Source of the DNA: Duganella phyllosphaerae
GTDB lineage: Bacteria > Pseudomonadota > Gammaproteobacteria > Burkholderiales > Burkholderiaceae_D
Direction of reading: 5' to 3'
Length of the DNA stretch: 64,000 nucleotides
NCBI RefSeq assembly: GCF_001758785.1
Contig: NZ_LROM01000092.1
Location: forward strand, 1-64,000
In this document: positions 32,701-41,904 of the stretch, piece after piece
Position numbering within the stretch: the stretch's first letter is position 1
Layout: each line of letters begins with the position of its first letter
Notes under the pieces: generated by a model
Database searches by the model: none
The model's input: the letters and a program-made list of their open reading frames with translations, nothing else
Told to the model about the DNA's origin: nothing
Translations under genes and position numbers: made by a program

Positions 32701-33626
32701 AACGATTGATCCTGGCCGTGGCCGCCACTGCCACCGCCATTGTGTGCACACTGGGCACGGCTGCCGCACAAACCGTCGCCTTCACCTTCGACGACGGCCC
32801 GCGCCTGGAACCAACGCCTTTGATGACCCCGCAGCAGCGCAACGATGCGCTGCTCGGCGCGCTGGCCGCGCACCACGTCTCGGCCGCGTTATTCGTCACC
32901 TGCGGCAACGGCGCCAACGAGCCGGCCGGGCTGGCGCTGGCGAAGGCCTGGGGCGACGCCGGCCACGCGGTCGGCAACCACACCATGACGCACCCGGACC
33001 TGAACAGCACCAAGGTAACGCTGGCGCAGTACCAGCAGGAAGTGCTCGATTGCGACCGCATCATCGCGCCGCTGCCCGGCTATCAAAAATGGTTCCGCTA
33101 CACCTATCTGCGCGAGGGCAACACGCCGGAGAAGCGCGACGGCATGCGCGCCTTCCTCAAGCAGCACGGCTACCGCAATGGCGACGTTTCGCTCGACACC
33201 AGTGACTGGCGCCTCGACGAAAAACTCAACGAGGTCCTCGAGGCCAATCCCAAAGCAGATCTGACCGTGATCCGGCAAGCCTACCTGGACCACCTGCGCC
33301 AGCGCGCCACCGCCTACCGCGACCTGTCGCGCCAGTACCAAGGCCGAGACATCCCGCAAGTGATCCTGCTGCACCACAACCTGATCAATGCGCTGTGGCT
33401 CAAGGACGCCATCGCGCAGTTCAAGGACATGGGCTGGACCATCATCACGCCCGCGCAGGCGTTTGCCGATCCGTTCTACCAGCAGGTGCCCGATCGCCCG
33501 GTGCCAGGCCAGAGCCTGGTGCTGTCGGTCATGCGCAGCAAGGGCATCGACCGCTTCCCGGGGCGGGAGCGGCTGGTCGATGACGGTGATTTCGAAATTA
33601 ATGCCATCGATGCGGCGGCAAGGTAA
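32697..33626 (+). CDS. Polysaccharide deacetylase (NodB-type)
   Basis: This is a 309-residue exported enzyme. Signal peptide MKRLILAVAATATAIVCTLGTAAA is followed immediately by the NodB motif TFDDGP (Asp31-Asp32). Metal-binding His95 and His99 lie in GNHTMTHPDL, with a late LLHHN motif. These are the metal ligands of carbohydrate esterase family 4 enzymes, which remove acetyl groups from N-acetylglucosamine polymers. ATGA overlap with the upstream gene and a 4-base gap to the next indicate one operon. Confidence 0.9.
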   Translation: MKRLILAVAATATAIVCTLGTAAAQTVAFTFDDGPRLEPTPLMTPQQRNDALLGALAAHHVSAALFVTCGNGANEPAGLALAKAWGDAGHAVGNHTMTHPDLNSTKVTLAQYQQEVLDCDRIIAPLPGYQKWFRYTYLREGNTPEKRDGMRAFLKQHGYRNGDVSLDTSDWRLDEKLNEVLEANPKADLTVIRQAYLDHLRQRATAYRDLSRQYQGRDIPQVILLHHNLINALWLKDAIAQFKDMGWTIITPAQAFADPFYQQVPDRPVPGQSLVLSVMRSKGIDRFPGRERLVDDGDFEINAIDAAAR

Positions 33627-33630
33627 GGCG

Positions 33631-34968
33631 ATGGCAAATTATCTGCAAACATTGATCGCGGACGCGTCATGCGCACATACGCTGCCTGACCTGAGCCGGT
33701 ACGCCACCAATTGTTCCGGTTATGTACGGGAGGCTGCCGTGCGCCGATGTGGTCAGCTGGGCCAGCCCGACTTGCTGCCCATCGTCAACGAGCGTCTCAA
33801 CGACTGGGTGCCCGAAGTGCGCGAGGCTGCGCGCCAGGCGCTGTCGGAATTGCTGCTGACCTCGCCTAAGGCGCAATTGCTGGCCAACTTGCCCGGCATG
33901 TTGCGGCTGCGTGGCGGTAGCGGCCGGGGCGACAGCGCGCAGTGGCTCGCAACGTTCGAGGCCAGGCTGATCGCGCTGCTGGGGACCGATGTGATTGCCG
34001 AGCAGGCGCGCCATGGCGATATTGTCAGCGCGCGCGCCTGCATCGGGTTGCTGATGCGCTACCGGCTCGTCGATACGCACGCCCTGATCGCGCTGATACT
34101 GGGCCGTGGTGACGATATCGTGCTGTGCCTGGACGCGGTGCAACTGATCGGTGACTTGCCTGCCGGTCAGCAGCCTGCTTGCCAGGCGCTGGCGCTGCGT
34201 TCGCATTTTGGCACGGTGCGTACCCGGGCCTTGCGTGGTTTGCTGGCACAGGACGATGCGACGCCGGAAGCGCGGAAGACAGCTGCGATGCGCGCCCTGG
34301 GCGATACCCAGTCGTCTGCCAGGTACGTGGCACGCGAGTATCTTGGCGCGCTGGGCGTCGATGTGCGAGCCTATTACCGCACCTTGCTTGGCCAGGCGGT
34401 AACGGCCAGAACCGCGCAGATCTGCTTGGCCGAACTGGCTGCGCTGCGCGCCCTGGGCGATACGGAACTGGTGCGCTCATGCGCTGCCGACACTCGCGCC
34501 ATAGTACGTCTGGCCGCGTTGACTGCGTGGTTCAAACTGGCCGCAGCCGACAAGGATCATATCGCGGCGGTCGCGCTGGCAGATAGCGCGCCCCGGGTGC
34601 GCAAGTTTGGCGCCATGCTGGTACAGCGTGACGGCGCCTATCTGCCGTTCGAGCAGGTCGCGCGCATGCTCGAGGCGGTAGGCGACCTGCGGCTGCTGTT
34701 GCGCATGGCGGAAAGCCATCCGTGGCAGTGGCTCGAATGGATTGCCCGGCTCAGTCTGCGGCTCGACCGGGAACAGGCGCTGGCGCTGCGACTCGATGCG
34801 TCGTTGGGCAAATGGCTGACGCAATCGCAGATCTGGTACGACAACCTCGGCAGCGAGCAGGCTGCACGGCTGCGCGCCGAACCCGCGCGCAGCAGCCTGC
34901 GCGCCTTGGTAAGCGGGCCGAGTGCCGCCTTGGCGGAGGTGGAGCGGGAGCTCGACGCAAGGGCGTAA
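33631..34968 (+). CDS. HEAT-repeat protein
   Basis: This is a 445-residue all-helical protein. Repeats of about 30-40 residues carry the HEAT pattern, for example VREAAVRRCGQLGQPDLLPIVNERLNDWVPEVREAARQAL and VRLAALTAWFKLAAADKDHIAAVALADSAPRVRKFGAMLV. There is no signal peptide or membrane segment, so it is probably a cytosolic scaffold. It begins 4 bases after the deacetylase stop (AAGG before ATG 33631). Its partner is unknown; the operon suggests it serves the MBL protein or deacetylase. Confidence 0.82.
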   Translation: MANYLQTLIADASCAHTLPDLSRYATNCSGYVREAAVRRCGQLGQPDLLPIVNERLNDWVPEVREAARQALSELLLTSPKAQLLANLPGMLRLRGGSGRGDSAQWLATFEARLIALLGTDVIAEQARHGDIVSARACIGLLMRYRLVDTHALIALILGRGDDIVLCLDAVQLIGDLPAGQQPACQALALRSHFGTVRTRALRGLLAQDDATPEARKTAAMRALGDTQSSARYVAREYLGALGVDVRAYYRTLLGQAVTARTAQICLAELAALRALGDTELVRSCAADTRAIVRLAALTAWFKLAAADKDHIAAVALADSAPRVRKFGAMLVQRDGAYLPFEQVARMLEAVGDLRLLLRMAESHPWQWLEWIARLSLRLDREQALALRLDASLGKWLTQSQIWYDNLGSEQAARLRAEPARSSLRALVSGPSAALAEVERELDARA

Positions 34969-35011
34969 GCCTGTTCACGACAGGTCCCGAGAAAAGCCGC
35001 TGCCAGGTCGG

Positions 35012-36811
35012 TTACACCGCTCGCTTGTCCACCGGCAGGTTCGCCAAAAATTGGTGGATTTGCGAGACCACCGCCGCGCCTTCGCCCACCGCTGCGGCCA
35101 CCCGCTTGGTGGAGGTGGCGCGCACGTCGCCGATGGCGAACACGCCCGGCACGCTGGTTTCCAGCGCCGCGCGGCTGGGCAGCTCGCGCGGATAGACGCC
35201 GTTCTCGAAGTTGGCGCGGCACTGGGCCTTGGTTACGTCGAAACCGGTGCGGATGAAACCGTGTTCGTCCACATCGACACCGCAGTCGCCGAGCCACGCC
35301 GTGTTGGGATCGGCGCCGATGAACAGGAATACGCGGCCCACATCGTAGTCGGTCTCCTGCCCGGTTTTTGAATTGTGCACGCGGATCTGTTTCAGGCCGT
35401 CGTCGTTGCCCTCGAGTGCGACGATTTCGCTGTACGTGTGCAGCTCGATATTCGGCGTGGCTTCGATCCGTTCGATCAGGTAGCTCGACATGGTGGCGGA
35501 CAGGCTGTCGCGGCGGATCAGCATGTGCACCTTGGACGCGTGGGCCGACAGGAACACGGCGGCCTGGCCGGCCGAGTTGCCGCCGCCGACCAGCACGATT
35601 TCTTCCGAGCGGCACAGCCTGGCTTCGATGGGCGAGGCCCAGTAATACACGCCCTTGCCCTCGAACTGCTTGAGGTTGGCCAGCGAGGGGCGGCGGTAGC
35701 GCGCTCCGCACGACAGCACCACGGTGCGGGCCTTCAGGCGCTGGTAGCTGCCGCACATTTCCACTTGCAGCGGCCAGGTGTCGCAGATCAGGCGGCCGCT
35801 GGGCGCGGGGATGGCGATCTCCACGCCGAACTTCTGCGCCTGCACGTAGGCGCGCCCGGCCAGGGCGCCACCCGAGACACCGGTGGGGAAGCCCAGGTAG
35901 TTTTCGATACGGGCGCTGGCGCCGGCCTGGCCGCCGTAGGCGCGCGTTTCCAGCGCCAGCACCGACAGCCCTTCGGACGCGGCATACACGGCGGTGGCCA
36001 GGCCGGCCGGGCCGGCGCCCACCACGATCACGTCCCACACCTTGTTGTCATCGAGTTCGGGCAGCATGCCCAGGCAGCGGCCCATGTCCACCGTGGTCGG
36101 ATTCTTCTTGATGGCGCCGTCGGGGCAGACCACCAGCGGCAGGTCGTCGCCGCTGGCGTCATGCGCGGCGATCAGGTCGGCGGCGCGCTGGTCTTCGGCT
36201 GGATCGATCACGCTGTAAGGATGACCGTTGGCCGACAAAAAACTCTGCAGCGCATGGACCCGGCCCTGGCTGCGTGCGCCGATGATGGTGGGGCCGCCCG
36301 AGTTCTGTTCGATCAGGCCCACCCGGCGCAGGATCAGCGCGCGCACGATGCGCTCGCCCAGATCGGCGTGCGCCACCAGCAGTGCGCGCAGCGACTCCGG
36401 CGGCACCACCAGCACGTCGGTGGCGCCAACCGCGTAGCCATTGGCCAGCGGCGAGCGGCCCGACAGTTGCGCCACTTCGCCGGCGAACTGGCCCACGGTG
36501 TGGGTGGTAAACAGCATCGGCTCGTCGAGACCGTTGGTGCGGTACATGGCCAGCGCGCCCTTGAGCACGAGCATCAGGCCGTAGCAGGTCTTGCCCGCCT
36601 CGATCACCGGTTCGCCGTCCTGGTAAGTACGCTGCTGGCCGAAGCGCAGCATCTGCTTGACGTCGCCGGGGCTGAGCGTGGGGAAGATCTGGTAGCCGCG
36701 TTTATCGAGGTCGAGCGTGGGAGCGGCGTGGGCCGGCGCAAGCGCAGTGGGCGAGGTGGCCAGGGCGTCGTGCGTTTCTGCGGCGATGGGGTCGAGTGGG
36801 GAGATGGCCAT
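35012..36811 (-). CDS. cNMP-binding FAD-dependent oxidoreductase (TrxR-like, lacking CxxC)
   Basis: The protein has 599 residues. A cyclic-nucleotide-binding domain is at about 45-160 (GEPVIEAGKTCYGLMLVLKGALAMYR). A thioredoxin-fold-like linker follows at 174-250, then a thioredoxin-reductase-like module: FAD motif VIVVGAGPAG (261-270), NAD motif IVLVGGGNSAGQAA (405-418) and C-terminal GVFAIGDVR. Where TrxR has CATC this protein reads WASP (391-394), so it cannot cycle a dithiol there. A cAMP- or CRP-type ligand may gate its redox activity. Start ATG 36811; longer frames lack a ribosome site. Confidence 0.85.
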   Translation of the reverse strand: MAISPLDPIAAETHDALATSPTALAPAHAAPTLDLDKRGYQIFPTLSPGDVKQMLRFGQQRTYQDGEPVIEAGKTCYGLMLVLKGALAMYRTNGLDEPMLFTTHTVGQFAGEVAQLSGRSPLANGYAVGATDVLVVPPESLRALLVAHADLGERIVRALILRRVGLIEQNSGGPTIIGARSQGRVHALQSFLSANGHPYSVIDPAEDQRAADLIAAHDASGDDLPLVVCPDGAIKKNPTTVDMGRCLGMLPELDDNKVWDVIVVGAGPAGLATAVYAASEGLSVLALETRAYGGQAGASARIENYLGFPTGVSGGALAGRAYVQAQKFGVEIAIPAPSGRLICDTWPLQVEMCGSYQRLKARTVVLSCGARYRRPSLANLKQFEGKGVYYWASPIEARLCRSEEIVLVGGGNSAGQAAVFLSAHASKVHMLIRRDSLSATMSSYLIERIEATPNIELHTYSEIVALEGNDDGLKQIRVHNSKTGQETDYDVGRVFLFIGADPNTAWLGDCGVDVDEHGFIRTGFDVTKAQCRANFENGVYPRELPSRAALETSVPGVFAIGDVRATSTKRVAAAVGEGAAVVSQIHQFLANLPVDKRAV

Positions 36812-36986
36812 GGTGTGGAAAGAAGTAGGATGCGCCGGAGTGGCGTTTGGTGAAAGTCTAGCGCAAGGCGTGGCGCGCGTGTGAAGAGTTGGCGCGTCTT
36901 GTCCTTTCGGGAGGGGGCTTGCCATACACGCAAGCCCAACTCGGATTAAAATGGCTGTTCTGACGCACTCACCGACAAAGACAACG

Positions 36987-37889
36987 ATGGCTTACAAGAC
37001 TCTGGAAGATACGATCGGCAACACGCCGCTGGTGCAGCTGACGCGCCTGCCGGGCGCCGAGGCGGCCGCACGCAACAACATCATTTTGGGCAAGCTCGAG
37101 GGCAACAACCCGGCCGGTTCGGTCAAGGACCGCGCCGCCATGTCCATGCTCAAGCGCGCCGAGGAACGCGGCGACATCAAGCCTGGCGACACCCTGATCG
37201 AAGCGACCAGCGGCAATACCGGCATTGCGCTGGCCATGGCCGCTGCGCTGCGCGGCTACAAGATGCTGCTGCTGATGCCGGAAAACCTGAGCATCGAACG
37301 GCGCCAGAGCATGGCCGCCTACGGCGCCCAGATCATGCTCACGCCCAAGACCGGCGGCATGGAATACGCGCGCGACATGGCCGACCAACTGCAAAAGGAC
37401 GGCAAGGGCATCATCCTCGACCAGTTCGGCAACCAGGACAACGCCCGCGCCCACTACGACAGCACCGGCCCGGAAATCTGGCGCGACACCGACGGCCGGG
37501 TCACGCATTTTGTCAGCGCCATGGGCACCACCGGCACCATCATGGGCGTGTCGCGGTACCTGAAGGAGCAGAACCCGGACGTGCAGATCATCGGCGCCGA
37601 GCCCGAAGAAGGTTCGTCGATACCGGGCATCCGCAAATGGCCCGAAGCCTATCTGCCGAAGATTTACGACCGTACGCGGGTAGACAAGGTGGAATCGGTG
37701 TCGCAGGCCGCAGCCGAACGCATGGCGCGCCGCATGGCGGCGGAAGAGGGCATATTCTGTGGGATTTCGGCGGCGGGCGCCTGCGAGATCGCGCTGCGGC
37801 TGTCGCAAACGGTGGAGAACGCAACGATCGTGTTCATCGTCTGCGACCGTGGTGACCGTTACCTGTCAACCGGTGTGTTCCCAGCCTGA
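36987..37889 (+). CDS. cysM: Cysteine synthase B (O-acetylserine sulfhydrylase)
   Basis: This is a 300-residue PLP enzyme of fold type II. It has IGNTPLVQLTRLPG, the PLP-lysine in LEGNNPAGSVKDRAA (CysM wording, versus EFFNPGGSVKDR-like in CysK), the ATSGNTGIALA phosphate loop and MGTTGTIMGVSRYLKE. CysM can use thiosulfate as well as sulfide. Divergent from the oxidoreductase. Confidence 0.96.
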   Translation: MAYKTLEDTIGNTPLVQLTRLPGAEAAARNNIILGKLEGNNPAGSVKDRAAMSMLKRAEERGDIKPGDTLIEATSGNTGIALAMAAALRGYKMLLLMPENLSIERRQSMAAYGAQIMLTPKTGGMEYARDMADQLQKDGKGIILDQFGNQDNARAHYDSTGPEIWRDTDGRVTHFVSAMGTTGTIMGVSRYLKEQNPDVQIIGAEPEEGSSIPGIRKWPEAYLPKIYDRTRVDKVESVSQAAAERMARRMAAEEGIFCGISAAGACEIALRLSQTVENATIVFIVCDRGDRYLSTGVFPA

Positions 37890-37948
37890 CAATGCAGATA
37901 ATCCCGCGCCCCCGTAAGGGGCCGGGATGATGTGACGACCGGGGTAAA

Positions 37949-38293
37949 TTAACCCTGGCTGCCCGAACCGGAATCGACCGGATCTTTCGGTTTGAACTGC
38001 TTGTCGCTGATGCGGAACTTGTTGCGGCGATCGCCCATCAGGTAACGCAGGTCGCGAATGCTCAGATCGCTCACTTCGTGCATGCGGATCAGCAGCGAAG
38101 CGCCGACCGGCAGGCGGTGGTGACGAATTTTCGAAATGACCGGCGGCGCGACTTCCAACGCACGCGACAGTGCTGCATCGTTTTTCAGACGCAGGTTCTC
38201 GATCAGCGTATCGAGCAGGCGGTTGGGATTGTATTGCAGCAGATCATCGCCATCCGCATCGTTGTTCATATCTATGCCGACTTGGTTTGTCAT
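37949..38293 (-). CDS. Small HTH (XRE-like) protein
   Basis: This is a 114-residue protein. Residues 38-86 (NDAALSRALEVAPPVISKIRHHRLPVGASLLIRMHEVSDLSIRDLRYLMG) look like a Cro/CI-type helix-turn-helix, flanked by a polar N-terminus and a charged Ser/Gly tail. AAGGA lies upstream of ATG 38293; an internal ATG at 38269 lacks one. Probably a transcription regulator. Target unknown, though its long AT-rich upstream region may be self-regulated. Confidence 0.78.
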   Translation of the reverse strand: MTNQVGIDMNNDADGDDLLQYNPNRLLDTLIENLRLKNDAALSRALEVAPPVISKIRHHRLPVGASLLIRMHEVSDLSIRDLRYLMGDRRNKFRISDKQFKPKDPVDSGSGSQG

Positions 38294-38728
38294 GATATCG
38301 TCTTTTCCTTCGGGTAAAGTTGTCCTGCTAAGTACAACACTCGGAGCTCGCTTTGCCGCGTAATGTTCTTCCCTCGGCAGGAAAACTCACACATGGACGC
38401 AATTCCGGGATAAAAAGTTTCATAATATATACACAATTATACAACATCGCGCAATATAATACTCAGCAGCAATTAAAAAAAGCGTTGTTGGTGTTATCTT
38501 GTTGTCACGATGCAACATTGTGTGAGAATTATACACCGCTTCGTGTGCTAAGCTTCCATGCACACATCATATTAGCAACTAAACTTAATTGTAAGGCAAT
38601 TCAGTTGTTGTGCCGGATATTTTTTTGCCGCGCTAAGTTAGTTGTCGCACGGAAGATAATTTCTAAATGGTAATTAAGATAGTGCTCTCAGGAACTTGTC
38701 CCAAGAGCATTTACGCTTACTTACATCC
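38294..38728. other. AT-rich intergenic region
   Basis: These 435 bp are far richer in A+T than the surroundings (for example around 38415-38480 and 38600-38660). A reading frame from 38353 has no ribosome site or recognisable protein content. I see no RNA gene. It serves as upstream region of the HTH gene and could hold protein-binding sites. Confidence 0.5.
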
Positions 38729-39904
38729 TTATGGATTGCCAGCCGCCGTGCCAGGACTTGTGGTGGCACGCGCATCCTTGATCGCCTTCCCCAGGTCCAC
38801 CACCGACATCGCGTAGAAATAGCTGCGGTTGTATTGGGTGATGGCAAAGAAGTTCGGGTTGGCCGCCCAGTACTCGGTCGCCTCGCCGCCGTTCTGCAAA
38901 TCCACCAGGCCGTACATCGCTTGTTCCGGCAATGCTACGGTGGGGACGACACCGGCCGCCGTCAAGTCCTGCGGCTTGTATTTTGCCGTCAAGCCCTGTT
39001 GCAGCAGCGGTTCCCAGGCGCGGTTGGGCGACACCTTGACCGGGTAGGCGATCGGCCCCGTGACCTCGCGCTGCCAGCCGTGCGCGGCCAGGAACGACGC
39101 CACGCTGCCGACCACGTCGGTGCTCGAGCCAAGCAGGTCGATCTTGCCGCTGCCGTCGAAATCGACCGCGTATTTCATTGCGCTGCTGGGCATGAACTGC
39201 GGCATGCCCATGGCGCCGGCAAACGAGCCGCGCAGCGACAGCGGGTCCAGGCCGTCGGCGCGGGCAAACAGCAGCGCCGCTTCCAGCTCGCCCTTGAAGT
39301 ACGTCATGCGCGCTTCGCGCGATGGCGACTCGGGATAGGCAAATGCCAGCGTGGCCAGGGTGTCGAGCACGCGGAAGCGGCCGGTGATGCGGCCGTACAC
39401 GGTTTCCACGCCAACGATGGCGACGATGATCTCGGCCGGCACGCCGTACAGCGATTCGGCGCGCGCCAGCGCCTCGGCGTTCTCGTTCCAGAACCGCACG
39501 CCGGCGCTGGTGCGTACCGGATCGACATTGAGGGCGCGGTACGCCTGCCAGTTCTTCGGCTTGCCCGGCGGCGCCGGTTTCACCAGTTGCACCACCGAGT
39601 CGAGGTAGCGCACCTGGCTCATCATGGTGTCGAGCTCCTTGCGGTCGAAATTGTCGCGGATGGCAACGTCGTCGAGGAATGCCCGCACTTCCTTCCACTC
39701 GCCGAAGTTGACGTATTCGCCGACGTAATCGGTGGCCGCCTTGGGTGCCGGCTTGGGCTCGGCCTTTTTCTTGGGCGCGGCCTTTTTTTGCGGCGGCTGC
39801 TTGTAGCCGTAGCGGTCCACCGGCTGGTTTTGGGCATGGGCGCCGGCGGCGCAGGTGAGCAGCACGGAGGCCAGCAAGGGAGCAATCAGGGTTTTTATCG
39901 GCAT
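38729..39904 (-). CDS. mltB: Lytic murein transglycosylase B family (MltB)
   Basis: This is a 391-residue exported enzyme with signal peptide MPIKTLIAPLLASVLLTCAAGAHA and a Lys/Pro/Ala-rich linker. The SLT domain of the MltB type follows, with VGVETVYGRITGRFRVLDTLATLAFAYP (catalytic Glu in GVET) and FAGAMGMPQFMPSS. It cleaves peptidoglycan to 1,6-anhydro products. No lipobox, so probably soluble periplasmic. The start ATG 39904 overlaps the transglutaminase gene end by 10 bases, and the gene closes the MoxR operon. Confidence 0.92.
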   Translation of the reverse strand: MPIKTLIAPLLASVLLTCAAGAHAQNQPVDRYGYKQPPQKKAAPKKKAEPKPAPKAATDYVGEYVNFGEWKEVRAFLDDVAIRDNFDRKELDTMMSQVRYLDSVVQLVKPAPPGKPKNWQAYRALNVDPVRTSAGVRFWNENAEALARAESLYGVPAEIIVAIVGVETVYGRITGRFRVLDTLATLAFAYPESPSREARMTYFKGELEAALLFARADGLDPLSLRGSFAGAMGMPQFMPSSAMKYAVDFDGSGKIDLLGSSTDVVGSVASFLAAHGWQREVTGPIAYPVKVSPNRAWEPLLQQGLTAKYKPQDLTAAGVVPTVALPEQAMYGLVDLQNGGEATEYWAANPNFFAITQYNRSYFYAMSVVDLGKAIKDARATTSPGTAAGNP

Positions 39905-41904
39905 AGGGGTAACAGTGTTGTAAGCGTCGCCAGCGACGCTGTGCGTGATTCGGGGTCGGGCGCGGCGTATTTGAGCGTCCCGTACAGTAACAAAAACTGG
40001 TCGGCGGCGGCGTGCTGTTCCGCACTTGCCGGCCGCGTGCGCAAGCGGGCAGCATAGGCGGCCGGCCCTTCGTCGGGCTGGCGCGGGTTGCCGTGGCGCG
40101 CTTGCTGGCGGCAAAAGGCCTCGTATACAGCCTCGAGCGGATCGACCGCGCGCCGCTGGCGCCGCCAGCGCCACAGCGCCACCAGCACAGCGATCATGAT
40201 CGCCGCCAGGGCTGCGCGCCACGTCGCCAGGCTGGTGCTCAACTGCGCAAGAAAACTGCGCTGCCGCTCTGGATTGTAATCGAGGATGTATTGATTCCAA
40301 GCATTATTGAGCGCCGCGTAGCGGAATCTGAAGCCTGCCAGCCAGGAATCGGGATCGTTTTGCAGCGCAAACAACGGCGCAAAGCCGGCCGGCGCCGGCA
40401 GCGCCCGCGCCAGGTTGCGCGATACGCGCTCGGGCGCCACGGCTGCAGTGGGATCCACCCGGCGCCAGCCACGCCCTGGCAGCCAGATCTCGGCCCAGGC
40501 ATGGGCGTCGGACTGGCGCACCGCCAGGTAACCATCGACCGGGTTGCGCTCGCCGCCCTGGTAGCCGGTAACCACGCGCGCCGGCACGCCCATGGCGCGC
40601 ATCAGTACCACGTACGCGCTGGCGTAGTGTTCGCAAAAGCCGGCGCGGCTGGCGAACAGAAAATCGTCGACCAGGTTACGTCCTCCCAGCGGCGGCTGCA
40701 GGGTGTAGCTGAAGGCCTCCCGGCGGAATATGTCGAGCACTTGCTGCGACAGTGCGGCGCCATCGGCATGCGGCGCGGCCTGGCGCAGTTGCCGCGCCAG
40801 CGCCAGTGTGCGCGGGTTGAAGCCGGCCGGCAGTTCCAGCCAGCGCGCCAGGCTCTCCGGCTGGGCGTTGGCCTGCAGCGCGTAGTCTGGATACGAGGTC
40901 GCGCTGTAGCGCGCACGGCGGTCCACCGGCGTGGTGGTGAAGTACTCCATCTCGTCCGAATCGCGCACGCCGTAGCCCGCCATCTCCACCTGCGGGCCAC
41001 CCAGTTCCAGCACCGCCAGCCAGCGCTGGCCGCTGGGCTCCATGGTGACCTCCTGGCGCACCGGTGCGCCGCGCAGGGCGATGGCAATCTCCTGGCGCTG
41101 CGGTCCGCGCCGGCGCGGCACCCGGGTCCAGGTACTGCCGTCGTAGTCGCCCAGCACGATGCTGCGCCAGTAAAGCTGCTGCTGCGGCGGCGTCTGCGCG
41201 CCCGGGAAGCGCACGCGGAACGCCACCTCGTCGGACTGCGCCAGCGACGACAGCGTGCCGGGCGCCATGCTGTCGGACAGGCCGGTGCGGCCGCTGGCGG
41301 CGTCGCCCGGCATGCCCCACAGCGGCCCATGGATGCGCGGGAAGACGATGAAGATCATCACCGCCAGCGGCGCCGCCAGCGCGAACAGCCGCGCCGACGT
41401 GCGCAGGCGAGCGCCCAGCGGCGGCACCATGCCCGTGTACTGAAAGGTTTGCAGGGCGGTGAGCAGCACGATCAGCGTGGCCACCATGAACAGCGCGGTG
41501 GGCATGCTTTGCGAGTAGAAGAAATTCGTCAGCAGCACGAAGAACGCCAGGAAGACGACCACGAACAGGTCGCGCCGTGCGCGCATCTCGAGCAGTTTGA
41601 ACGCCAGCAGCAGCGTGAGCATGGCCACGCCGGGGTCGCGCCCCAGCAGCGTGCCGAAGCTGGCGTACACGCCGGCCATGCTGGCCACCGATACCGGCAG
41701 CAGCACCCGGAACGACGGCATGCGCCGGCCGCGCCAGGTGAGTACCGCGCGCCACAGCAGGATTGCGCAGACGGCCACGCTGGTCCACGGCGGCAGGTGG
41801 CCGAAGTGGGGCGCCAGCACCATCAGCGCGGCCACCAGGAGCAGCAGCGTGTCCGATTTTTCGCGCGGCAGCCGTTGCAGGCGCTCTAACAGGGGCGACT
41901 TCAT
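39895..41904 (-). CDS. TgpA-like transglutaminase membrane protein (DUF3488)
   Basis: This is a 669-residue protein. Several transmembrane helices lie in the first 190 residues (LLLLVAALMVLAPHF, VMIFIVFPRIHGPLWGMPG). A periplasmic transglutaminase-like core has catalytic Cys in ASRAGFCEHYASAYVVLMRAMGVPARVVTGYQGGE, His in DAHAWAEIWLPGRGW and Asp in VDPTAAV. A last helix (about 563-580) precedes a cytosolic DUF4129-like tail. It resembles P. aeruginosa TgpA, an essential protein linked to cell-wall metabolism. ATG 41904 overlaps the upstream stop as ATGA. Confidence 0.92.
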   Translation of the reverse strand: MKSPLLERLQRLPREKSDTLLLLVAALMVLAPHFGHLPPWTSVAVCAILLWRAVLTWRGRRMPSFRVLLPVSVASMAGVYASFGTLLGRDPGVAMLTLLLAFKLLEMRARRDLFVVVFLAFFVLLTNFFYSQSMPTALFMVATLIVLLTALQTFQYTGMVPPLGARLRTSARLFALAAPLAVMIFIVFPRIHGPLWGMPGDAASGRTGLSDSMAPGTLSSLAQSDEVAFRVRFPGAQTPPQQQLYWRSIVLGDYDGSTWTRVPRRRGPQRQEIAIALRGAPVRQEVTMEPSGQRWLAVLELGGPQVEMAGYGVRDSDEMEYFTTTPVDRRARYSATSYPDYALQANAQPESLARWLELPAGFNPRTLALARQLRQAAPHADGAALSQQVLDIFRREAFSYTLQPPLGGRNLVDDFLFASRAGFCEHYASAYVVLMRAMGVPARVVTGYQGGERNPVDGYLAVRQSDAHAWAEIWLPGRGWRRVDPTAAVAPERVSRNLARALPAPAGFAPLFALQNDPDSWLAGFRFRYAALNNAWNQYILDYNPERQRSFLAQLSTSLATWRAALAAIMIAVLVALWRWRRQRRAVDPLEAVYEAFCRQQARHGNPRQPDEGPAAYAARLRTRPASAEQHAAADQFLLLYGTLKYAAPDPESRTASLATLTTLLPLCR

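Noticed and set aside
38353..38673. 106-codon ORF in the AT-rich gap
   Set aside because: No ribosome site, Cys/His-rich random composition and no recognisable domain.
38675..38705. Terminator after mltB formed by TGCTCT/AGAGCA
   Set aside because: Only a six-base stem with a long loop and no T-run.
39905..40300. 132-codon N-terminal extension of MltB
   Set aside because: It overlaps the transglutaminase gene in another frame, and a clean signal peptide begins at 39904.
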